Assembly (NCBI GenBank): GCA_900315105.1 | Contig: OMXX01000003.1 | Location: 1 to 64,000, forward strand | Source of the DNA: an uncultured Prevotellaceae bacterium | Lineage (GTDB): Bacteria > Bacteroidota > Bacteroidia > Bacteroidales > Bacteroidaceae | Length of the DNA stretch: 64,000 bases | Reading direction: 5' to 3' | Shown here: positions 8,775 through 16,828 of the stretch, piece by piece | Position numbering within the stretch: the first letter of the stretch is position 1 | Layout: each line of letters begins with the position of its first letter | Notes under the pieces: model-generated | What the model was told of the DNA's origin: nothing | Seen by the model: the letters and a program-made list of their open reading frames with translations, nothing else | The model's database searches: none | Program-made: the position numbers and the translations under genes

Positions 8775-11480
8775 TTACTTTATTGTTTTCTTCCCATTCT
8801 GAATATATATCCCTGAAGGAATATTATCCTTATTCAGCTTAACGCCAGAAAGGTTGTAGATGGCATTTTTGGTGATGGTTGATGGGTGTTGGGTGATAGA
8901 GGTCACCTCACCGCCGTTTCGTATGGTCTCAACCTCATTGGCAGAGAGAGCGTAGTTATAGATGCGCAGGTCGTCTATGTAACCGACGAAGAAAGGATCG
9001 GCTATGAACTGACTACGGCCTATATAATTGCGCTTCGGATGAAAGTCGGATGGGCGCAGAGTGATTGATGTCGAGGTCGTGGCTTTACCGTCAACATAGA
9101 GAGTTACTGCCTCTGGTGCAAGCGTAACGGCTATATAGTGCCAGCCTGTGGTCGCCTTGGTGGTGGAGAGAATCTGCTCCTCGCCTCCATTCTTCATAAC
9201 TAGGCGCATCTCATTTCCATTGCTTGGAGTGAGGAAGAAATACTGGTCCGTACCGTTGCCGAAGTCGAATATGCGCTGCCAACTATTGGTGTTGTTGATA
9301 TTCACCCACATTGCAATCGTCATTTCGGAGAGATTACCGACAGAAGGAGGGAGGGTGAGATAGCTGTCAGACCCCTTGAGATAGAGACTCTTCTTACCAC
9401 TCTTCTTCATTAGTGAGCTATAGGAGGTAGAGCCGGCAGTAACAGCATCAAGGATGTTTGCTGTTGCATCGTTGGTATTATCCTCGAAATTGTAATGCGC
9501 TATGAGAGCTTTATCAGCATTAGCTGTTGCGCTTATTTCAGCAGATGCTTCCGACTGATTGCGTGAACAGTCAACAGCCTTTACCTTATATACATAGTTC
9601 TGTCCTGGAGTAATGTCGTTATCAATAAACTCCGTGCCTTCCACCATGCGGCCTATCATGTCATAGGTGTTGGATGTTGGGTGTTGGGTGTTGGCTTGGC
9701 GGAAGATGTTATATCCTACGATGTCTTCCTCAGAATTGGTATTCCATGAGAGCTTGACAGAACCACTCAGTATCTCCGCAGAGAGATTCGTTGGGGCAAC
9801 GGGAGCATCGAGTTCAAGTTTCGGTTTTGCCTCTACAGGCATGAAACGCCATTTCTGTTCTGGCTTGCCAGTGAACTCTGCCTGTTGTATATAGCTGTTA
9901 GCCGTTGTCCCTGCATTCTTAACCTCAAGATACAGACCGCTATGGCGTGAGCGGATGTACCAACTGTCATTTCCTGCATATTCAACGAACCATTGCTCGT
10001 TAGTGCCCTTACCGCCTTGGGAATTGATTATTGACGCACCGGCTGCCGTACTCCAGTTCTTTACATCCATGAGCATATAAGGATTCTTTTTCCAAAAGAG
10101 CCAGAAATATCCAAGGTCGCCCTGTCCGGTGGTAGGCACCATTTCAAGATTCCATTGGTAGGCGTCGTTTATGTTCGGTGTAATGGTGTTGATGGTGTAT
10201 TTGCGTAGTGCTATGCTCGTTTTGTCAGTTGTGTTGTTATTGTATGTTCCAAGACATAGCTTGGCATTCATATTCATTATGACGTATGTGCCATTCTTGA
10301 TAGGGTCGAGTGGGGCATCCTCACCGCTATGGATGAGTACCATTCGCTCAGCGTTGGTCTGACCTTTCTGATAGCCTGTTCCGCCAGGCATTTCTACGGA
10401 GTATGAGTATGTAGGGCCGTAGCCGTCGAAGAATACAGGGCGGTCGGTTGATATGAATTCGTATGAAGACTTTGCGGCCTGACGCTCGGATGTTCCGAGA
10501 AAGGCATCCATGCGGCCGTCGTTACGTTTATATACGGTTGCTGCCGTCCATGCGTCGCGATTCTCTGCATAACCAATCTCCTTGCCGTAGAATGAGGCCC
10601 TGCAATATTCTCCGCGTGCTGCGCCGTCCCAGCCCCACCATACGCCTGACTGCATTCCGTAGTGTGCTCCAATGAATGCTTCTCCTACATTGTGCAGCTC
10701 ATCGGCTGTGGCATAGTTGCCGTCGTTCCTCACCTTTTGCCAGAAATCAGCATAGTTCTTGAAAGAACCTGCAAGCTGATGAGTGTTACCCTCGGTGGCA
10801 TAAGGCAACATATAGTTATACCACTCAAGAGCCTTGTCGCAGTTGAGAGTATTACCTGCAGAAACTCGGATTCCTGCAAGGTCAGGGTCTTCGGTTATCA
10901 GTTTGGCTATAGCCTTGAAATGATCCATAGTTCCTTCTCCCCAGCCATCGTAGTCAGGTTCGTTGAATGGAGATATAGTGATTACATTGAAACCTTTGCT
11001 CTTGGCATAGAGAACGGAAGCCTTGATAACCTTATACCACTCTTCAGGCTTACCATAGTAGTTTGCCTTGTTCAGCTTCTCATGGTCGCAGTTAAGGATG
11101 ACATTATGAACACCGCTGAGGCTGATATGGTCAAGACGTGTCTGAAGGGCTGCCTGCTGCGCAGCAGAGAGTTCTCCCTTTTCATTCACGAGGTCGCTTG
11201 GCTGGAAAGAGATACGTCCAGTCGCCATCACGTCCTTGCCAATGTAGTTTGTTCCGCGTCTTACGTTGTCCTCATAATCCCATGCCACATCCATACCCCA
11301 CTTGATAGGTTCCTGTGGGATAAGATACTCGCTGATATCGGCATCAGCTTTGAAAGGAACGGCTGTTGCGTTCTTTATTCCACTGGTAATCCATGAGGAT
11401 GAGTGGGCTGTTTCTTGCGCAAACGATGCTGCCGGGAATCCCGACAACATCGTTGCTAATATAATCACTTGTTTTTTCAT
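8775..11480 (-). CDS. secreted clan GH-A-like glycoside hydrolase with ricin, FN3 and LamG modules
   Basis: The 901-aa product begins with a signal peptide (about 1-21, ending SFAQ). The first 370 residues look like a TIM-barrel hydrolase: WGMDVAWDYED, then ITISPFNEPDYDGWGEG near 165-180, whose NEP is the usual acid/base motif of clan GH-A, and HNVGEAFIGAHYG near 265 as a possible nucleophile strand. GH30-type families are the nearest guess, but I cannot assign a family. A ricin-type beta-trefoil (about 390-545, with EQWF and QKWRF), FN3 (about 555-650), a LamG/concanavalin-like domain (about 657-845) and a sorting-like tail (IYNLSGVKLNKDNIPSGIY) follow. It is 13 bases upstream of the HExxH gene, so they are cotranscribed. 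It likely removes or cleaves side chains of the locus's target glycan. Confidence 0.7.
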   Translation of the reverse strand: MKKQVIILATMLSGFPAASFAQETAHSSSWITSGIKNATAVPFKADADISEYLIPQEPIKWGMDVAWDYEDNVRRGTNYIGKDVMATGRISFQPSDLVNEKGELSAAQQAALQTRLDHISLSGVHNVILNCDHEKLNKANYYGKPEEWYKVIKASVLYAKSKGFNVITISPFNEPDYDGWGEGTMDHFKAIAKLITEDPDLAGIRVSAGNTLNCDKALEWYNYMLPYATEGNTHQLAGSFKNYADFWQKVRNDGNYATADELHNVGEAFIGAHYGMQSGVWWGWDGAARGEYCRASFYGKEIGYAENRDAWTAATVYKRNDGRMDAFLGTSERQAAKSSYEFISTDRPVFFDGYGPTYSYSVEMPGGTGYQKGQTNAERMVLIHSGEDAPLDPIKNGTYVIMNMNAKLCLGTYNNNTTDKTSIALRKYTINTITPNINDAYQWNLEMVPTTGQGDLGYFWLFWKKNPYMLMDVKNWSTAAGASIINSQGGKGTNEQWFVEYAGNDSWYIRSRHSGLYLEVKNAGTTANSYIQQAEFTGKPEQKWRFMPVEAKPKLELDAPVAPTNLSAEILSGSVKLSWNTNSEEDIVGYNIFRQANTQHPTSNTYDMIGRMVEGTEFIDNDITPGQNYVYKVKAVDCSRNQSEASAEISATANADKALIAHYNFEDNTNDATANILDAVTAGSTSYSSLMKKSGKKSLYLKGSDSYLTLPPSVGNLSEMTIAMWVNINNTNSWQRIFDFGNGTDQYFFLTPSNGNEMRLVMKNGGEEQILSTTKATTGWHYIAVTLAPEAVTLYVDGKATTSTSITLRPSDFHPKRNYIGRSQFIADPFFVGYIDDLRIYNYALSANEVETIRNGGEVTSITQHPSTITKNAIYNLSGVKLNKDNIPSGIYIQNGKKTIK
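9668..9695. repeat. four copies of a 7-bp repeat inside the hydrolase gene
   Basis: TGTTGGN occurs four times in tandem; it encodes part of a linker (NTQHPTSN) inside the FN3 domain. A shorter related tract (TGATGGG TGTTGGG TGATAGA, 8880-8900) lies near the gene's end and encodes TQHPS. Because seven is not a multiple of three, any copy-number change would shift the frame. Confidence 0.6.
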
Positions 11481-11486
11481 AATTAA

Positions 11487-11568
11487 GGCCTCTCCTCCCC
11501 GCTTAGCACATACTACGATGTTATCAACATCGAACTTCTCTCCGTAGAGAGGGAGCCGATTCGGCTAT
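11487..11568. repeat. GC-rich palindromic repeat, copy split by an insertion
   Basis: The arms GGCCTCTCCTCCCCGC (11487-11502) and TTCTCTCCGTAGAGAGGGAG (11535-11554) with CCGATTCGG match the element at 49183-49226. The two arms are separated by about 32 bases (11503-11534) that carry their own palindrome, CGATGTT-ATC-AACATCG. It lies between the SusD stop and the hydrolase start. Confidence 0.65.
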
Positions 11569-11602
11569 GGGGACGAACTTATTTTTTTACAAAACTAATT
11601 TT

Positions 11603-13429
11603 TTAGAAGCCGATTCTGCCTTTCCAATGCAGGAACCAGTTGTTCTGGTCGGTCAGGTTAACAGTAATACCGCTTGGAGCATTACCGTTCCTTCCCTGTA
11701 TCTTGTTGGCTAGCCATGTCGGATCATTACGGCGGAGTGCCACGCGGAGAAGGTCGTAGAATCGGTATCCCTCGAATGCGAACTCAAGAGCCTCCTCGTC
11801 CATGATCATCTCCTCAACCTGGTCCTGCTGCCATGCAAGCTGCTGTTGAGGATCGGTGATTTTTGAATTGTATGGCATCTGGTAGTACTCGTTTGCTGGA
11901 GTAAAGCCACAACCACGGCTATGGATACCTATGGTGTTTACTCCAAAATCTCTGTAAGGGCTTGAGTTTGCAACATAGGCATTGGCAGGATCGGACTGAC
12001 GAGTGCCAGGGAAGTTGTAGTCCCTCATAATTATGAGGGAGTCAGCTCTGTAGTGAGGGATGACGCTGTCCTGAAGAACTTCAGTGTTCACACCAGAAGA
12101 AAGAATCTGGAATGCATAGCGAGGATAACCCGCACGGTTGAGTGCCTCTGCCAGTCGGAGATATACAAGAGTACGGCGATATATGTGCACGTGCTTTGTA
12201 GAGTACTTGTTGATGTACTGATATGTATATGTACCACCAGTCGTTGGGTTGTGATAGTTTTCCGTTGATGTCCATATCTGTGACAATCGGAGGTCACCTG
12301 TCATTTTCTTGTTTCCATAAATGTTTGATGGCGCATATGTTACATTACCGAGGTCGTTGAAGCAATATTTCTGGTCGTCAGAGAGCTTCTGTATCTTGAC
12401 TGATGGTACGAGACTTGCCTGATAATTGTTTTGGGCATTGGTGTTGAACACATTGCGTAGTTCGCTGTAATTACCCTCTGATGGAATGGAGTCCATAGGA
12501 ATCATGGTAATGAGTTCGTTGTCTCTTGCTGATGATGTTTCTGTATCAGTAAAGATTTTTTGCCATGTCTTGTTATAACGATTCCATTGTGTATCCATCC
12601 ATTCTACCACATCGACTTGGGTCGGATAGATACCGTTTCGTCCGTTACGGTAGATGATGAAGTCGTGATAGTACTTTGCTGCCTCCTTGTAGTTCTCTGC
12701 CCAGAGGTTGAGGTCGCCAATTACAAGACGTATAGGGAAAAAGAAATTTCTTGATGGGAGACTTTTGATGATACCGTAGTCTGGAAGCTTATCGTAGTCA
12801 GAAAGGTCATCATTAACGAGGCTCTTAAGGTTGTCCTCATTGAGGAAGTAGTTACATACCTGCTTGATGTCATACATAGGATATGAACGTTCAGACTCCT
12901 CCTTTGTCATGATTGGTTCTGTGACGAATGGCACACGACCATAGGTAGTAACCAACTGAAGGTAGGTCCAAGCACGTATTGCCTTTACCTCGGCATATTC
13001 ATTTTTGAAGATGAACTGGTTGCGGTTATTCTTCAATGCCGTGTCAGCCTTTGCAATGAAGTAGTTACAGTTGTTGATGATGGCATAATAGTCCAATGGA
13101 TTATTATACTTGTTATCATCATCGATGCTGAAGTTGGCAACAGCGCGGAGGTCGGCTGGTGTAGCATCAGTAACAGTTACAAGGTCACCGCGAGCTTCAC
13201 CAAGAAGGATGGTGCGGTCGGCAATAGCCTGAACCTTATTAAGAATACCAGTGAGAGAGTATATGGTATCTGTGGCATTGTTAAGATGGTCTTTCTTCGC
13301 ATCAATGATATAGGTAGAGTCCTGATCAAAGAAGTCGGAACAGCTATTTAGGGTAAAGAGTAAAGTTAAGAGTGTAATGTAGAATGACACTCTTCTCTTA
13401 CTTATATGTCTTTTAATGAATCTTTTCAT
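11603..13429 (-). CDS. SusD/RagB-family outer-membrane lipoprotein (second pair)
   Basis: Surface glycan-binding lid for the SusC transporter encoded just upstream (54-base gap). The 608-aa product has a lipoprotein signal ending TLNSC, then SusD-type TPR text: DYYAIINNCNYFIAKAD, AEVKAIRAWTYLQLVTTYGRVPFVTEP near 150-180, and the C-terminal EEALEFAFEGYRFYDLLRV typical of RagB/SusD. The N-terminal codons contain a sequence shared with the 706-aa fasciclin gene (KRRVSFYI in both). Ligand is not readable from the sequence; rhamnogalacturonan fragments are inferred from context. Confidence 0.93.
   Translation of the reverse strand: MKRFIKRHISKRRVSFYITLLTLLFTLNSCSDFFDQDSTYIIDAKKDHLNNATDTIYSLTGILNKVQAIADRTILLGEARGDLVTVTDATPADLRAVANFSIDDDNKYNNPLDYYAIINNCNYFIAKADTALKNNRNQFIFKNEYAEVKAIRAWTYLQLVTTYGRVPFVTEPIMTKEESERSYPMYDIKQVCNYFLNEDNLKSLVNDDLSDYDKLPDYGIIKSLPSRNFFFPIRLVIGDLNLWAENYKEAAKYYHDFIIYRNGRNGIYPTQVDVVEWMDTQWNRYNKTWQKIFTDTETSSARDNELITMIPMDSIPSEGNYSELRNVFNTNAQNNYQASLVPSVKIQKLSDDQKYCFNDLGNVTYAPSNIYGNKKMTGDLRLSQIWTSTENYHNPTTGGTYTYQYINKYSTKHVHIYRRTLVYLRLAEALNRAGYPRYAFQILSSGVNTEVLQDSVIPHYRADSLIIMRDYNFPGTRQSDPANAYVANSSPYRDFGVNTIGIHSRGCGFTPANEYYQMPYNSKITDPQQQLAWQQDQVEEMIMDEEALEFAFEGYRFYDLLRVALRRNDPTWLANKIQGRNGNAPSGITVNLTDQNNWFLHWKGRIGF
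13375..13393 (-). repeat. 19-bp repeat in SusD signal-peptide codons
   Basis: TAATGTAGAATGACACTCT is identical to 20778-20796 in the 706-aa fasciclin gene; similarity continues with mismatches for about 12 more bases. It is read in the same frame in both genes and gives KRRVSFYI. Immediately after it in both genes come TTACACTC/TTTACTC-type repeats encoding TLL...TL. Confidence 0.75.
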
Positions 13430-13482
13430 ATCTATAAATACTATTTACATTAATCTATAATCTTTCAACTTTAATCTGAATA

Positions 13483-16400
13483 TTACAGATTAATCTTGAT
13501 ACCAGCCATGAAGCTTCTGCTCTGTCCTACGTAGCCGAGGTCGATGCCTTGGCCAATAACGGATGAAGAACTTGAGAACTCAGGATCTGTACCGAGATAT
13601 TTTGTGAGCGTGAATACATTGTTTGCCTGAATCCAGAACTGGAGTCCCTGAAGGAATGTTGAGTTGAGAGGGAGGTCATAGCTGAGGGTTATGGATTTCA
13701 GCTTGAGGTATGATCCGTCCTCAATCCAACGGTCAGAGAAACGTGAGTTCTGCATTGGATCCTGGAATGTTGCCTTTGGCATGTCAGTTACATCACCCTC
13801 TGCCATCCAGCGTCGTGTCATGGCTGTTGTTTGGTTCATGAAACGTGAACCTGACTCCAACTGTTGGCGCATATAGTTATAGACATCATTGCCAAGACTG
13901 TATGAGAAGTTAGCATCGAGTCTGAGGTTCTTCCAAGAAACTGCCGTGAAGATATTACCATATATGTCAGGGTTCGGATCACCGATGACAACGCGGTCTT
14001 TCTCGTCAATCTTGTGGTCTTCATGAATATCTTCAAATATCATGTCGCCAGCCTCAAAGTAGTTTTCCTTTACTCCGTTGGCATCAAGGATGTATAGACC
14101 AGCATCCTGTGCTTGCTTGGTGGTAGAGAACACTCCCTTGGTACGATATCCATAGAACAGGTTTGCTGCACTGCCTTCCTGAGTAAGGATAGTGGCACCG
14201 TTGATGTCTGTAGTGTACTCAGTCTGACCATTGTAGAGTCCAAGACTTGTAATCTTGTTCTTGTAATGGCCGACGCTTGCGCCAAGTTCCCAGCCCCAGT
14301 TCTTTGTAGCTATGATTTTTCCGCGTACATTGACATCATAACCGTTGTTTGCGAGTTCACCGCAGTTAGCCCAGTTCTGCTTTATACCTGAAATGAAACC
14401 GAGTTCCTGAAGTGCGAGCAGTCCAGTGGTTGATGACTTGAAGTAGTTGAAAGCCACAGAGAGACGGTTGCCGATAAAGTTACCCTCAAAGCCAACGTTG
14501 AACCTGCGTGTTGTCTCCCACTTGATTGTTGTATTACCGATACCAGCGTATGTAAGTCCGGATATCTCATTCAGGTAGAGTGAAGAGGCAAAGTATGACT
14601 TGGCTGCGAAAACATCGATGTCATCATTGCCGCTCATGTCAAATCCTGCGGTAAGGCGTAGGTAGTCAATGCCTGCGACCTTGGCAAACCAAGGTTCGTT
14701 GGTTATTACCCATGAACCCTGTACAGAAGGGAAGAGTCCCCATACAGTGCCAAACATTTTCATACCGCCGATAGCATCCTTGCCAAAGCGTGAAGAACTG
14801 CTTGCTGTGAGGTTAACCTGTGCAAAGTAGCGACCGAGGTAGTCATAGTTGCCCTGCACATAAACGTCCATATTGTTCCATGACTCATCTGCACCAGTAC
14901 TTTGTGAGTTGAGAAGTCTTTCACTCATGAATGGAGTCTTATCAGAACCAGTGTTATAGCCAAGTTGCTTACTGCGAGTGTAGTTCTCGGAATTTATGCG
15001 AATACCGCCGAATACGGCAAGGTTATGGGCATCATAGCGGTTCTTCCATGTAAGACGTGTGTCGCTCTGTACGGAGTTCTGTTTAGTTGCAAGTGAACTA
15101 ACAAGATTCTCACGATAGTCAGATACGCTTGCTACATAAAATGTAGGTACACCGTTTACTGGCAGGTAGTATTTGTTGTTTGTGTTCACGAGGTTATAGC
15201 AGAAATGCTCGCTGAGTGCAAGGTGCTCGTTGAACTGATACTTAGGAGTGACAGCGATGTTGAGCAAAGAGTTTTCGAATCGGTTCTTGTTCTCTGCTTC
15301 TGCATACTCGTTGAAGGCAACAGGATTTCCTAACTGGTAGTTATAGTTGCTATAGCGTGCGAGTGCCTCATTGAGGTAACTCTCATCTGTGATGTCAAGA
15401 TAGGTGTCGGAAATCTTACCTGCACCGTATGAGTAAGGACTGAGGAACGGAGCCTTGGTATAGCCTAGGAATGATGGCGCAGTAGGTGTACCCTCATCGT
15501 ATGTGGTAGGTGCTCCGTCATCGCGTATGTCACGCGTAAGGTTGGAGAATGATGCATCGAACCTTACACTAAGCTCATTGGTTATCTGTACATCCATATT
15601 GAAACGGAGGTTCAGACGAGCCATGTCATTACATTTCATGGTGCTGTTGGCAAGCGTATAACCAACGGAAAAATCGTATTGCGCTACCTCGTCACCTCCT
15701 TCTATGTTGATTCCATAGTTCTGTGTTGCTGCAGTGTGGTATATGTATTTTTTCCAGTCGGTATTGTTGTGATACTGGTTGTAATAGTAATAGTTTGGGT
15801 CTGCATTTAGGAACTTGAAGTCGTTACGCTGTGTACTAACTGTCTTCAACAGGGTAGAGGAGTAGTTGCGATACTGCTCTGCTTCCATCATGTTGTAATA
15901 CTTAGGCTCTGTTGTCACTCCTGCGGAGATGCTTGCTGTGATACGTGTTGCAAGACCAGCGGAGCGTCGTGTCTTAATTTCAATTACACCGTTTGCTCCA
16001 CGTGCGCCATAGAGAGCTGTACCATTACGGATAATGGATACGTTATCAATGTCGGCAGGATTTATATTGGTGAGAACGTCGTTAACGAAACCGCTATGCA
16101 GCATTTCGCGGCCATACTGCTGGTCTATTATTACGCCATCTACTACAACGAGTGGTTGTGCATTGGCATTAAGTGAGTTTAATCCCTGAATGAAAATATT
16201 AGAGCCGATACCTGGAGTGCCGCTGCGCTGTGTTGTATAAGCGTAGGCACCAAGCTGTTTCTCTATTTCCTCCTTGATGTTAAGAGCGTTTGAATACTTA
16301 TGACCGCTTGTCGTGGCAGCGTTGATAACGTTAGTCTCTTCTGTATATTCAGATTTCAGTGATGAACTGATGAGACGAGCAGTACGTTGTGTATCCTCCT

Positions 16401-16740
16401 CGGCAAGACCGATGACTACGGGGTTATAACTTGGCGTTGATACGTAGATTGCAGATGTGAATAGTGGTACGTAGAACACATAGTTACCATTTTCATCGGT
16501 CAGGGCACTATATCCATTGATACCCTGCGCCTTAACCATGGCACCAGCGAGAGGCTTGCCCGTAACAGCATCCAGTACGGTTCCTCTCACAATGCGTGTC
16601 TCGTATTTCTTCTGAGGCTTCCTTACCTTACGTACAATTGTCTGTAGCACATCTTCTGAATCCTCAGTATCATCTTGAGCTGAGACACTCAGAGGACATA
16701 CCATAAGCATTGTAAGTCCATATAATATATATCGTTTCAT
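13483..16740 (-). CDS. SusC/RagA-family TonB-linked transporter (second pair)
   Basis: Outer-membrane barrel that imports oligosaccharides with its SusD partner. The 1085-aa product has a signal peptide (MKRYILYGLTMLMVCPLSVSAQ), a carboxypeptidase-regulatory-like N-terminal domain (GTVLDAVTGKPLAGAMVKA, about 53-130), a plug with LVVVDGVIIDQQYG and IRNGTALYGARGANGVIEI (about 195-250), and a long barrel ending SRSFMAGIKINL. Length and layout are normal for SusC. It lies between the fasciclin genes and its SusD, on the same strand. Confidence 0.95.
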   Translation of the reverse strand: MKRYILYGLTMLMVCPLSVSAQDDTEDSEDVLQTIVRKVRKPQKKYETRIVRGTVLDAVTGKPLAGAMVKAQGINGYSALTDENGNYVFYVPLFTSAIYVSTPSYNPVVIGLAEEDTQRTARLISSSLKSEYTEETNVINAATTSGHKYSNALNIKEEIEKQLGAYAYTTQRSGTPGIGSNIFIQGLNSLNANAQPLVVVDGVIIDQQYGREMLHSGFVNDVLTNINPADIDNVSIIRNGTALYGARGANGVIEIKTRRSAGLATRITASISAGVTTEPKYYNMMEAEQYRNYSSTLLKTVSTQRNDFKFLNADPNYYYYNQYHNNTDWKKYIYHTAATQNYGINIEGGDEVAQYDFSVGYTLANSTMKCNDMARLNLRFNMDVQITNELSVRFDASFSNLTRDIRDDGAPTTYDEGTPTAPSFLGYTKAPFLSPYSYGAGKISDTYLDITDESYLNEALARYSNYNYQLGNPVAFNEYAEAENKNRFENSLLNIAVTPKYQFNEHLALSEHFCYNLVNTNNKYYLPVNGVPTFYVASVSDYRENLVSSLATKQNSVQSDTRLTWKNRYDAHNLAVFGGIRINSENYTRSKQLGYNTGSDKTPFMSERLLNSQSTGADESWNNMDVYVQGNYDYLGRYFAQVNLTASSSSRFGKDAIGGMKMFGTVWGLFPSVQGSWVITNEPWFAKVAGIDYLRLTAGFDMSGNDDIDVFAAKSYFASSLYLNEISGLTYAGIGNTTIKWETTRRFNVGFEGNFIGNRLSVAFNYFKSSTTGLLALQELGFISGIKQNWANCGELANNGYDVNVRGKIIATKNWGWELGASVGHYKNKITSLGLYNGQTEYTTDINGATILTQEGSAANLFYGYRTKGVFSTTKQAQDAGLYILDANGVKENYFEAGDMIFEDIHEDHKIDEKDRVVIGDPNPDIYGNIFTAVSWKNLRLDANFSYSLGNDVYNYMRQQLESGSRFMNQTTAMTRRWMAEGDVTDMPKATFQDPMQNSRFSDRWIEDGSYLKLKSITLSYDLPLNSTFLQGLQFWIQANNVFTLTKYLGTDPEFSSSSSVIGQGIDLGYVGQSRSFMAGIKINL

Positions 16741-16771
16741 ATTTAACTTAATTACAAATTACTAATTACTT

Positions 16772-16797
16772 TTCGCTATAGCTCATCAAGCTAAAGC
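16772..16797. repeat. AGCTCATCAAGCT hairpin repeat, copy 1
   Basis: TTCGCTATAGCTCATCAAGC followed by TAAAGC. A second copy is at 26157-26180, and a variant is read inside the 706-aa fasciclin gene (20754-20776, minus strand). Both free copies lie just upstream of SusC genes and are flanked by 'taattacaaattac' text. Confidence 0.6.
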
Positions 16798-16828
16798 CAG
16801 TTCCTAATTACATGATTTGTTTGGACTG

